From: a virus
DNA length: 62,688 bases
Reading direction: 5' to 3' (one strand)
IMG/VR virus record: IMGVR_UViG_3300004774_000004
Location: 1-62,688 of that record
The position numbers were made by a program, and so were the translations under genes. Below are positions 34,000 through 42,398 of this stretch, piece after piece (position 1 is the first letter of the stretch; each line of letters opens with the position of its first letter). Under the pieces are notes generated by a model that did no database searches, had not been told where the DNA came from, and saw only the letters and a list, made by a program, of their open reading frames with translations.

Positions 34000-36108
34000 A
34001 TGGCTTTAAAATTAGATAGTTTATCATTTAGCCAAGTACAGTTAAGTTTAACAAATTACTTCAACTCACAGACGGATAGTGGTAAGTGGAAAGATTTCTA
34101 TGCCAGCTCAACAGGTAGCATATTTATTAGACTTCTTTCTACGTTTGGGAGTTTCATAAGCTATTTAGTCACGGTGGCTAGAAGAGAAGTATATTTATCG
34201 TATGCACAGAATCGTACAAGTTTAATAGGGATAGCACAGAACTTAGGATATTCAGTATCTAGGGGTAAAAATGAAGTAGTTCAGTTAGTAATAACTCCAA
34301 ATATGACTGGACTAATTCCTGCATATACAAGTATAGGTACTGTTAAGAACTATGAAATAGTCACGGTAGAAGGTACTCAACTTAACAAAGGGGTTTCTTC
34401 CACTATTAGCGTCTATCTCGGCAACTTAATGAGCGAAAGTATTACAATAGATACAGAAGGATTAAAAATATTTAGATTTATATCTTCTAATGTCAGTGAC
34501 TATGTGAGATTAAAATTAAATGATATAGTTATTCCGTCATCCATAAACTCTAAAGACCTGTGGAATGACATGTATCTTACTATATCTAATCCATTAGGGG
34601 CAGTAGATGTAGCTTATATCCAAGAGGGTGTATATAAGTATAAACCTACCGACATCTTAACTCTGGAGTATATAGAATTATCAAATGTATCTTATAAAAT
34701 AACCGATCTTATTATTGATAAGGGGACTATAACCTCCGTAAATAAAGTACTATCTTACATAACTCCAGAACCTAATGACAGTATAAGAATAAAAGCACCT
34801 TTATGTCATGAAACTCAAGTTCTCGTAAGAGCTAGAAATGACTACTTAAAAGAATTCAAAAACTTAGGATATAACTTTTCAGATACAAATAGTAGGGATT
34901 TCACACCTGCCATAGTCGATCTTAGTTATGTAAGGAATGATTATACTATCATGACTTCATCCGAAGAAACTAGCATTGTGAGTCAACTAGATAACATGAG
35001 AGCCATGGGAGTTCCTATCCCTATAATAAAGGAACCCGTCCATTTCAAGTTAGAGATAGACTTTGATATAAAAAGAAACTCAAATAGTATTGTGAATATT
35101 ATAGATGTTGAAGCTGACGTGGCAAGTATTACTGAATCCTATGAAAAGACCATGAGACCTTCCATAGATTTAGAACTTCTTGAAAAGAATATAGATGATT
35201 TTTCATACGTTAAGAGAACTAGAATAAGCGTACACGCTACCAATAGGATAAATAGCACAAAGTATAGGTTAGGAGATTTTATAGCTTCTCCTTTGTCAGG
35301 TAGTAAGGTGTACATGGCTTATGATTTTATTAGAAACTCTGATACTTTAGAACCTTCTTGGGTGTATACTGATGGAAGTTTAATAGTAGATAATGGATTA
35401 GTGTGGCAGTGTATCCCGAGATACGGAAAAAATCCACCTACTTGGTATGCTTCGAGGAGTTATAAACTTGGGGATCTAGTTAGAAGTACTTCAATAGTTG
35501 ATCCGTCTATAGAGTTTATGTTTGAATGTATAGCTATTCAGAAATATTCAGGTACTATAATACCTAGTTTTACGACAGTACTCCAAGACTTTACTGAGGA
35601 TAACGGATTGATATGGGTATGTAAGTCTAAGATAGCTAGTGGTTTAGCTTGGACTCCTAGCACTATGTATAATATTGGGGACTCTATATTAGAGGGAGAA
35701 TTTTCCTATGAAGTAGTCGGATTTAGAGGAACCTCTTCTGGATCACTACCCGTATTTAAGGATATAGAATACTACGAATTAATCTGGGTAGACATTCCTA
35801 ACTATACTTTTAGAATAGCTGGGGATAAAACACAACATATATTAGTTAACGATACAATACAAGTTCAAGAGTCTACTGGAAATGATGGATATTATACAGT
35901 AGTCAGTTCTACCTTTTCGGGAGGAAATACTGACGTGGTAGTTAGTCAAGTTATTCCTTCAAGTGTTATAGATGGAAAACTCTACCTTGAAGATACATTA
36001 ACTAGAGACGGAGATATTCTTTGGAAATATTTCGATGAGAATGAAGTCTTGTTCAATTATGGCTGGAATAATTATATAAAAATAAAGAATAATGTAATAC
36101 TGTCTTAG
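34000..36108 (+). CDS. baseplate wedge protein, gp6-like
   Basis: A 702-aa protein. The N-terminal SGKWKDFYASSTGSIFIRLLSTFGSFISYLV, RREVYLSYAQNRTSLIGIAQNLGYSVSRGKNEV matches the opening of gp6-type and baseplate-J-type wedge proteins. Residues about 440-600 hold three modules with W-x5-Y-x2-GD and DNGLxW (WYASRSYKLGDLV, WTPSTMYNIGDSI), reminiscent of carbohydrate-binding modules. An NDG-type beta module lies at about 603-665. The C-terminal additions could point outward from the baseplate and touch the cell surface; that is inference. Confidence 0.72.
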   Translation: MALKLDSLSFSQVQLSLTNYFNSQTDSGKWKDFYASSTGSIFIRLLSTFGSFISYLVTVARREVYLSYAQNRTSLIGIAQNLGYSVSRGKNEVVQLVITPNMTGLIPAYTSIGTVKNYEIVTVEGTQLNKGVSSTISVYLGNLMSESITIDTEGLKIFRFISSNVSDYVRLKLNDIVIPSSINSKDLWNDMYLTISNPLGAVDVAYIQEGVYKYKPTDILTLEYIELSNVSYKITDLIIDKGTITSVNKVLSYITPEPNDSIRIKAPLCHETQVLVRARNDYLKEFKNLGYNFSDTNSRDFTPAIVDLSYVRNDYTIMTSSEETSIVSQLDNMRAMGVPIPIIKEPVHFKLEIDFDIKRNSNSIVNIIDVEADVASITESYEKTMRPSIDLELLEKNIDDFSYVKRTRISVHATNRINSTKYRLGDFIASPLSGSKVYMAYDFIRNSDTLEPSWVYTDGSLIVDNGLVWQCIPRYGKNPPTWYASRSYKLGDLVRSTSIVDPSIEFMFECIAIQKYSGTIIPSFTTVLQDFTEDNGLIWVCKSKIASGLAWTPSTMYNIGDSILEGEFSYEVVGFRGTSSGSLPVFKDIEYYELIWVDIPNYTFRIAGDKTQHILVNDTIQVQESTGNDGYYTVVSSTFSGGNTDVVVSQVIPSSVIDGKLYLEDTLTRDGDILWKYFDENEVLFNYGWNNYIKIKNNVILS

Positions 36109-36110
36109 AT

Positions 36111-36130
36111 TTTATATTATATTATATGTA
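36111..36130 (+). promoter_or_regulatory. putative phage late promoter
   Basis: TTTATATTATATTATATGTAG, a slightly extended copy of the motif, beginning 3 bp after the previous stop. Confidence 0.5.
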
Positions 36131-36158
36131 GGGTGTTAGAAGTAGTGGGATTTAGAGA

Positions 36159-36815
36159 ATGTTCAACCATTCAGTAAGACGTTGGATACCACAAAGTTTC
36201 TCGGAAAGAGAACTTGTAAAGCAGTTTGCGGATTCCGTAGACTGGCTTTTAAGTGTTGATTATCCGTACTCTGATAAAATGTCAGCTAGGTTTGACTCTG
36301 TTAAGAATAAATATAGAAGCATGCAAGATATTCCTTTAGAGGACGTATATGAAATAATAAGTGAATTCGGATATCAACACATGACGGAGATTCTAAACTC
36401 AGATGAGGACTCTATAAGAACTTTTCTAGGATTTCTAAACTTTATTCATATGAATAAAGGAACTAGAAAAGGTATGGAATTTGTATTTAGACTTCTAAAT
36501 ATGGATTATGAAGTATCTGAATGGTGGGAGCAGTCCCCTATGGGAGAACAACATACATTCAATATAGACCTATTAAGTTTTTCTCCCAATGATATAAGGG
36601 GTTTTGAAGTAATAAATAAGATAATAGATTTCACCAGGAACTATGTATACCCCATACTAAATAATTTAACAATACAATTCGTATTAGATGATCTTTTCTT
36701 AAACTGGGCTATAGTGAGTCAACAGGCTGTATATATAACACTACAACCAGATACAGATATTCCATCTACATTAATATGGAATGAGGGAAACTGGAATCAA
36801 AAAAATTGGGCTTAA
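36159..36815 (+). CDS. baseplate protein, P2 gpI-like
   Basis: A 218-aa protein. FLGFLNFIHMNKGTRKGMEFVFRLLNMDYEVSEWWE resembles the P2 gpI-type tail protein core: a helix pair, then a Gly-rich turn and a strand. The ending WNEGNWNQKNW is aromatic. It follows the gp6/J-like gene and precedes the fibre, exactly the J-I-H order of P2, which supports a wedge-to-fibre connector role. The ribosome site is weak. Confidence 0.65.
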   Translation: MFNHSVRRWIPQSFSERELVKQFADSVDWLLSVDYPYSDKMSARFDSVKNKYRSMQDIPLEDVYEIISEFGYQHMTEILNSDEDSIRTFLGFLNFIHMNKGTRKGMEFVFRLLNMDYEVSEWWEQSPMGEQHTFNIDLLSFSPNDIRGFEVINKIIDFTRNYVYPILNNLTIQFVLDDLFLNWAIVSQQAVYITLQPDTDIPSTLIWNEGNWNQKNWA

Positions 36816-36856
36816 TTACAGTAATTAATATAAGATAAAGTTGGAGGAATATAGAT

Positions 36857-39800
36857 ATGAGTAGGTATACACCCATACTCACCGAGTTAGGAAGTCAGTT
36901 AATTTTAGATAGTTTAGCAAACGGTACCAATATAACATTGAAGTATTTTGCTTGGGGGGATAGTAACGGATTTCAGACTCCTCCTAATCCTATACAGACT
37001 GCCTTAAATCATGAAGTGTATAGAAAAGAAATAGACTATGTTTTTCTGGATCCAAACATGATTAACTGGTTAGATGTTCTAACTATAATTCCAAGTGACG
37101 TTGGGGGATTTACTGTAAGAGAAGTTGGGATATTTACTCAAGATGGTAGTCTGTTCGCAGTAGCGGAACACCCTGAATTTTATAAGTCAATACCTATCGA
37201 TGGAACCACCATAGAATTTAAAGAAAAATTTATAATTAAGATAGGAAACCTTACAGAGGTAAATATAACCCTGAATCCTATGTCGACTCTGGATGCTACC
37301 AGCATAGGCAACGGTTCTGTAAGTAATGAAGAGTTCCAGTGTCTTGACGGAGTAACTTCACCTATCCAACCCCAGTTAGACGGTAAAGTTAATAGAGTCG
37401 GAGATACCATGACTGGAAATTTAACCATTCCAGAAGGTACTTTAAGTGGACATGCTGTGAATAAGGGACAATTAGACGCAAAAGTTGATAGAGCTGGAGA
37501 TACCATGACTGGAAATTTAACTATTCCAGATGGTACTTTAAGCGGGCATGCTGTGAATCTAGGTCAATTGGGGAGTATACTTGAGGCAAAACTACCCCCA
37601 ACTTTCTTGTCAGGATTAACATTATCTAATAGTAATTCTTCAGGAGCGACTGAGATAATAGCTGTAGGTACTACTTCTAATACAGCTTATAGATCCCTTG
37701 ATAATGGAGCTACATGGGACCTCGGAGTTCCAATACCTACCGAAATAAGTAATTCAGCAGTAGATAGTATAACTCAGTTAATGAATGGGGACCTACTAGC
37801 TACTGGAAACGTCACACAGTTAATATATAGATCTACAGATAGGGGATACACTTGGACAAGTGGTACAAAAGTAGACCCTTCAGTAGTTATCTCATTAAGG
37901 GGAATTACTCAACTTACTAACGGGGATGTACTAGCCACAGGATTCACATCTAATAAAGTGTACAGATCCATCGATAATGGAGTTACATGGGACCCTGGAG
38001 TTTTAGTAAGAACTGGGGCGGGTCTTCAGAATATAACTCAACTAGCTAACGGATACATACTCGCTACAGGGGATACAACTAAAAAAGTTTATACTTCTAA
38101 GGATAATGGAGTAACATGGGGTGACGGGGTACTAGTACCGAGTGCTACATCATTATCCAACATAGTTCAATCAAAAGACGGTCCTATCCTAGTTTTAGCG
38201 AGGAATGATCGTAAAATATATAAATCTACGGATGTGGGAAATCTAGGAACTACCTGGGATCCTGGAACTTCAATACCCGTACCTGTTGGTACTAGCTTAC
38301 ACGGGTTATGCAAAACAATAACTGGAGACATACTAGTCTCTGGAAATGGAAATAAAATATTTAGATCCCTATACCCTAGTAACGGAGCTGATTGGGATGC
38401 TGGAACTTTTATAGCGACTGGAGCTAGTGTTACAGGCTTAGTACAGGTAAGAACATCTGGAGATATATTAGCTACAGGATACCAATCTGACAGTATCCAT
38501 AGATCAAGCGATCAAGGACTTAACTGGGATTCTGGCTCTTTAGTGGAATATGGATCAGGATTAGATAGCATGGTACAACTAGCCAGTAGTGAGCTACTTG
38601 TAACAGGTAATACTTCTAATAAAGTATATAAATCCATCGATAAAGGAGATACATGGGACTCGGGAGTTCTCATAACAGATGCCTCTAGTATCGGGGATAT
38701 TACTCAGTTAGTAAATGGAAGTATTCTAGTAACTGATAGAGTAACAGATAAAGTATATAAATCCATCGATAAAGGAGATACATGGGACTCAGGGGTTTTA
38801 ATAGAAAATTTAATAGCCGTAACTCCAAACACGCAAGTTTCTGGATCGAATAGCTATAATTTTAGCATAAATGGAGATGTTACATCCCAAATACCAGACC
38901 ACTCCACAGTTAAGATGCAAGGAGGTTCTGGAATAGAATATGTAGTGAGTGCTACTTATGATGGCATAAACGATATCACTAACATATTTAGAGATGATAG
39001 TCTCGAGATAGACCCTATTGATAGAGCCTTATATGCTGGAGGGACACTACTTAAAAAGTCTACAAGTAACTCTATTCGAGGAATACTCCAAACATCTAAC
39101 GGAAGTATACTAGTTACTGGAGAAGACTCAGGTAAAGTATACAAGTCGTTTGATAACGGGGCTACATGGGATATTGGAACTTTAATTGATTCTGGAGCAG
39201 GTATATGCGACATCATACAAACAGCTAATGGAAGTATAAGGGTACTCGGATATACTTCAAATAAAGTGTACACGTCTACAGACAACGGGAATACATGGGA
39301 CTCTGGAGTTTTAGTGGCTAGTGGGGCAGGGCTTATAGGGATAATTCAGACAGATTATGGAGATTTAGTAGTTACAGGAGCATTATCTAAAAAAGTATAT
39401 AGGTCTAGGAATAACGGACTCAACTGGAGTAGTGGAGTTTCTTCTTATGTAAATCCTCGCCCAATATCAGTTAATGTTTTAACCAACGGAGATGTAGCTG
39501 TATGTGGTTACAGTTCTGATAGGATATACCTGTCTGAGGATAATGGATCCACTTGGGATAGTGGTTCTTTAGTATCCAATGGAACAGGACTAATGTCAGT
39601 TATTCAGTTAGCCAATGGAGACCTCCTTGCAACTAATGAAATGTCAAATAGGGTATTTAAGTCTACAGACTATGGAGTTACTTGGGATACTGGGATTGTA
39701 GTAGCTTCTGGATTCTTTTTAGACGGAATAATACAACTAAGCAATGGAAGTATACTAGCAGTAGCCCATAATAATGATAAGGTCTATAAGTCCATAGATA

Positions 39801-41050
39801 ATGGAGCTACATGGAATACTGGAACTGTCATATCCACAGGAGCTGGAATACGTAATTTAGTTCAGTCAACAATTGGGATATCTTCGGGACGTATATTTGC
39901 TACGGGAGAGCATACTAACAAAGTATACATGTCTACAGATAATGGAGTAACATGGAATGGCGGTGGAGGTAGTGGAAATCCTTGGCTTACTGGGATATTA
40001 GTATCTGCTGGGGCAGGTATTTTTGGAATAACTGAGGATACTAACGGAAACTTGTTAGTTACGGGAAGTACTTCCCACAAAGTATACAAGTCCACCGACG
40101 ATGGACTAACATGGAATGGAGGGAATGTATCTCCATGGCAAACAGGAATTCTGATAGGGGATAGTGCTACGGGCATAACCCAAATAACAAATGGAGATAT
40201 TCTAGTAGCTGGAAATTCTTCGAATAGGATATACAGGTCTACTAATGGTGGGGAGAGTTGGGACGCAGGGAGCTTCTCCTATGAGAATTTCAGCTTAGGT
40301 GATGTAATGCAACTATCCGTAGATTCTGGAGTAGGGATAGACATATCCGCAGGTAAAGCCAGATCTGATGATGACACGGCTAATATCGAATTTACAAGTT
40401 TATCTTCATCTTTTAAAACATTAGATAGCCTTTTTATAGAAGGTACTGGGAATGGCGGATTGGATGAAGGGGTAAAAACAATAAACACTTGGTATCATGT
40501 ATATGTTATCTCTAAACTAGACGGTACTAGTGATATATTATTTTCTCAAAACGCAGTATCTCCCATAATGCCTACAGACTTTGTATACCAAAGAAGGGTT
40601 GGAAGTATTCTTACAGACTTATACGGTGGAATAGTAAAATTTCAACAGAGGGGGGACAAGTTTTATTACTTAAACCCTAGAACCGATTATTATTCAGGAA
40701 CTCCTGGAACTCCTTCTGGATCTTGGACACTTTTACCCCTAGGAACTCCATACGGAGTTCGTTGTGAAGCCCTCATGAACATTTCTATTGTAGGAGGAGC
40801 TCCTGGGAATGGATTAGAAGCTCTTATATATGTAAAACCTACATTTATGAATACTCCGCAGCATTTTGTAGGAATATACCCAAGAGCAGACGGTGGAGGA
40901 GATTATGTAGGAAGTAGAGATAGTAGTGGTATTTCTATATTTACGGATACAGCATCTAGAATACATAGAAAAGAGACTACAGCTGGGCAAACTTGGGCTA
41001 CTTTTGAATATGATACCTATGGTTGGATTGATACTAGGGGAAAAAATTAA
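36857..41050 (+). CDS. tail fibre with 18 Asp-box (BNR-like) repeats
   Basis: A 1397-aa protein. Residues 1-150 match the gpH-type fibre N-terminus that attaches to the baseplate (YTPILTELGSQLILDSLANG, GGFTVREVGIFTQDGSLFAVAEHPEFYK). Two 32-residue DTMTGNLTIP/GHAVNxGQL repeats follow. Then come 18 copies of the Asp-box form S-x-D-x-G-x-T-W (for example YRSIDNGVTW), nine before and nine after an NDG-like module at about 668-732, suggesting two beta-propellers. The last 200 residues form a separate tip. Asp boxes are common in sialidases and other carbohydrate-active propellers, so receptor binding to a surface glycan is likely. Confidence 0.82.
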   Translation: MSRYTPILTELGSQLILDSLANGTNITLKYFAWGDSNGFQTPPNPIQTALNHEVYRKEIDYVFLDPNMINWLDVLTIIPSDVGGFTVREVGIFTQDGSLFAVAEHPEFYKSIPIDGTTIEFKEKFIIKIGNLTEVNITLNPMSTLDATSIGNGSVSNEEFQCLDGVTSPIQPQLDGKVNRVGDTMTGNLTIPEGTLSGHAVNKGQLDAKVDRAGDTMTGNLTIPDGTLSGHAVNLGQLGSILEAKLPPTFLSGLTLSNSNSSGATEIIAVGTTSNTAYRSLDNGATWDLGVPIPTEISNSAVDSITQLMNGDLLATGNVTQLIYRSTDRGYTWTSGTKVDPSVVISLRGITQLTNGDVLATGFTSNKVYRSIDNGVTWDPGVLVRTGAGLQNITQLANGYILATGDTTKKVYTSKDNGVTWGDGVLVPSATSLSNIVQSKDGPILVLARNDRKIYKSTDVGNLGTTWDPGTSIPVPVGTSLHGLCKTITGDILVSGNGNKIFRSLYPSNGADWDAGTFIATGASVTGLVQVRTSGDILATGYQSDSIHRSSDQGLNWDSGSLVEYGSGLDSMVQLASSELLVTGNTSNKVYKSIDKGDTWDSGVLITDASSIGDITQLVNGSILVTDRVTDKVYKSIDKGDTWDSGVLIENLIAVTPNTQVSGSNSYNFSINGDVTSQIPDHSTVKMQGGSGIEYVVSATYDGINDITNIFRDDSLEIDPIDRALYAGGTLLKKSTSNSIRGILQTSNGSILVTGEDSGKVYKSFDNGATWDIGTLIDSGAGICDIIQTANGSIRVLGYTSNKVYTSTDNGNTWDSGVLVASGAGLIGIIQTDYGDLVVTGALSKKVYRSRNNGLNWSSGVSSYVNPRPISVNVLTNGDVAVCGYSSDRIYLSEDNGSTWDSGSLVSNGTGLMSVIQLANGDLLATNEMSNRVFKSTDYGVTWDTGIVVASGFFLDGIIQLSNGSILAVAHNNDKVYKSIDNGATWNTGTVISTGAGIRNLVQSTIGISSGRIFATGEHTNKVYMSTDNGVTWNGGGGSGNPWLTGILVSAGAGIFGITEDTNGNLLVTGSTSHKVYKSTDDGLTWNGGNVSPWQTGILIGDSATGITQITNGDILVAGNSSNRIYRSTNGGESWDAGSFSYENFSLGDVMQLSVDSGVGIDISAGKARSDDDTANIEFTSLSSSFKTLDSLFIEGTGNGGLDEGVKTINTWYHVYVISKLDGTSDILFSQNAVSPIMPTDFVYQRRVGSILTDLYGGIVKFQQRGDKFYYLNPRTDYYSGTPGTPSGSWTLLPLGTPYGVRCEALMNISIVGGAPGNGLEALIYVKPTFMNTPQHFVGIYPRADGGGDYVGSRDSSGISIFTDTASRIHRKETTAGQTWATFEYDTYGWIDTRGKN
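37385..37576 (+). repeat. two 96-bp tandem repeats in fibre gene
   Basis: Two units of 96 bp (starting at 37385 and 37481) encode the DTMTGNLTIP...GHAVNxGQL motif, a common shaft repeat of phage fibres. Confidence 0.85.
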
Positions 41051-41068
41051 ATAGAGGAGAAAATATAT

Positions 41069-41707
41069 ATGAATGTTAATAGATCATGTCGAATACTTGA
41101 CAAAAGAACTGGAGCTAACTATTTCGGAATGATAGATACTGAATTTGAAGGTTTAGATTTCTACCATTTAGTAGAGATTTCAAATAATGGTAAAAACTAT
41201 GCCTTTAAGAACGGCATGATCGTAGAGAGTGTTTTAGACATGCCCGCAATAAGACAGCAAGGGATAGACTATCTAACAAAGAGGGTACTAGAACATAAGG
41301 CTGTAGAATTTATAATTCCTATAAATACAGCAGATAATAAAGTTATAAACATAGCTACTGATTTAAAGGATACTACCCTAGGTCAATGGCTTATTGTAAA
41401 GAATAAAATACCTAAAGACTTAAAAGATGTAGATGGGAATGTTATAGCTACTAATGTAAGATATGTACAAGTGTTAAATAAAGATACACTTATGCAAGAG
41501 TTCGTACCATTAACAGAGGAAGAGATATTAAGACTTAATACATTCTTAACAAACTCGGTTGATGTGCTAACTTGTACTATAATAAACTTAACTAATTCAA
41601 TACTGACAGCTCCAGATGAATTAGTAGCTAGGGTCTATAATATGACTGATGCAGAGAAAGAAGCACACATACTATATCTTATAGAAGTCAATACACCTAC
41701 TTTTTAG
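41069..41707 (+). CDS. unknown tail-associated protein (212 aa)
   Basis: A 212-aa protein directly after the fibre gene (AGAGGAG upstream). The N-terminal part is strand-rich (RILDKRTGANYFGMIDTE, FYHLVEISNNGKNYAFKNGMIV) and the rest alpha/beta with a helical end (DAEKEAHILYLIE). Position suggests a fibre assembly or attachment protein, as genes next to fibres often encode chaperones. No family recognised. It is the last late gene before a strong terminator. Confidence 0.62.
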   Translation: MNVNRSCRILDKRTGANYFGMIDTEFEGLDFYHLVEISNNGKNYAFKNGMIVESVLDMPAIRQQGIDYLTKRVLEHKAVEFIIPINTADNKVINIATDLKDTTLGQWLIVKNKIPKDLKDVDGNVIATNVRYVQVLNKDTLMQEFVPLTEEEILRLNTFLTNSVDVLTCTIINLTNSILTAPDELVARVYNMTDAEKEAHILYLIEVNTPTF

Positions 41708-41731
41708 AACTTCCCTCCAACACCCTTCTTT

Positions 41732-41760
41732 GAGCTTCATGAAAATGAGGCTCTTTTTTT
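41732..41760 (+). terminator. terminator T1, end of late region
   Basis: 9-bp stem (41732-41740 with 41745-41753, one G-U), GAAA loop, long T-tract. Confidence 0.9.
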
Positions 41761-41772
41761 ATTGCAAGACTA

Positions 41773-41801
41773 TTGACTTTATAATAGACATGTGTTATAG
41801 T
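41773..41801 (+). promoter_or_regulatory. sigma70-type promoter P1
   Basis: TTGACT, 17-bp spacer, TGT, TATAGT at 41796-41801. Confidence 0.8.
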
Positions 41802-41807
41802 AATAAT

Positions 41808-41861
41808 GTGTTTCAAAAATTTGTCATTTGTATCCTCCCTTAAATAAGGAGGATTTTTTTT
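41808..41861 (+). ncRNA. candidate small RNA from P1 to T2 (about 54 nt)
   Basis: Promoter P1 should start near 41808 and terminator T2 ends near 41861. The short transcript holds no open frame with a ribosome site. Its hairpin contains TCCTCCC and AAGGAGGA, i.e. anti- and pro-Shine-Dalgarno sequences paired to each other. Confidence 0.4.
41833..41861 (+). terminator. terminator T2
   Basis: 9-bp stem with one bulged C (41833-41842 with 41845-41853) and an eight-T tract. Confidence 0.88.
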
Positions 41862-41867
41862 ATCCTA

Positions 41868-41896
41868 TTGACATAGTAATTAATATATGCTATAAT
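41868..41896 (+). promoter_or_regulatory. consensus sigma70 promoter P2
   Basis: TTGACA, 17-bp spacer, TGC, TATAAT at 41891-41896: full consensus, equal to the one at 4517. Confidence 0.9.
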
Positions 41897-41902
41897 GATA
41901 CT

Positions 41903-41976
41903 ATAGGTATTGACGAGTACTTTGTCTCCTAGTCAACTCTACTTACATAACTCTCTCCTGACGAGGGGAGTTTTTC
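41903..41976 (+). ncRNA. candidate small RNA from P2 to T3 (about 73 nt)
   Basis: The expected transcript starts near 41903. TTGACGAG at 41910-41917 pairs with CTC and GTCAA at 41926-41936, with a 3-nt bulge, to form a hairpin. The RNA ends at the T3 hairpin. A consensus promoter making so short a structured RNA suggests a phage regulatory RNA. No start codon with a ribosome site is seen in it. Confidence 0.45.
41953..41975 (+). terminator. terminator T3
   Basis: 6-bp GC-rich stem (41953-41958 with 41965-41970, one U-G), 6-nt loop, five Ts. Confidence 0.65.
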
Positions 41977-41984
41977 TCTATATA

Positions 41985-42013
41985 TTGACTTTAAGGTTTA
42001 AGTATGATAATAT
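41985..42013 (+). promoter_or_regulatory. sigma70-type promoter P3
   Basis: TTGACT at 41985-41990, 17-bp spacer, TGA, TAATAT at 42008-42013; drives the replication operon starting at 42045. Confidence 0.65.
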
Positions 42014-42044
42014 ATTGTTATGTCACAGTAAAAGGAGTATAACT

Positions 42045-42398
42045 ATGTTTTTCCCAGAGATAATTTTAGAAGAGGAAGACATTCAATATCTGTTACAAGA
42101 AGATGTATTTCAAGGTAGACTGTTAGATAAGGAGAGTGGAACTAGCTATTATAGATTAAATCCTAGAAAGTTTGATCGTCTTATAGATATAGTCTATGAC
42201 AGTAATCTTTTTGGGGATTCTGATAAGAACATGATAGAGTTCAACTTAAGAACAGTTGTTAAAATATTCACGAGTATTATCCAAAGAAAGGATAGTCTCA
42301 TGATAACTAATGCCATCCTGAGTTACTATCTTATAAATAAGGAGAATGCCATGACTCTCATGACATATCTAAGGGGTGACTTAAAGGATGGGGAATAA
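42045..42398 (+). CDS. unknown protein opening the replication operon (117 aa)
   Basis: From ATG 42045 (AAAGGAG upstream) the protein has 117 aa. The frame stays open back to TTG 41910, but that stretch contains T3 and P3 and is not coding. It is acidic at the N-terminus (EIILEEEDIQYLLQED), then helical. No motif recognised. It overlaps the exonuclease gene by 11 nt. Confidence 0.68.
   Translation: MFFPEIILEEEDIQYLLQEDVFQGRLLDKESGTSYYRLNPRKFDRLIDIVYDSNLFGDSDKNMIEFNLRTVVKIFTSIIQRKDSLMITNAILSYYLINKENAMTLMTYLRGDLKDGE

Larger units (their letters stand above)
41708..42044 (+). other. 337-bp control region with three terminator-promoter units
   Basis: No convincing gene is present. The stretch holds three hairpin terminators, each followed within about 6-13 bp by a host-type promoter, and so two tiny transcription units. 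It marks the border between the structural and replication halves. Confidence 0.75.

Noticed and set aside
41910-42044. N-terminal extension of the 42045 gene to TTG 41910
   Set aside because: The stretch contains a terminator and a promoter, and a good ribosome site precedes ATG 42045.
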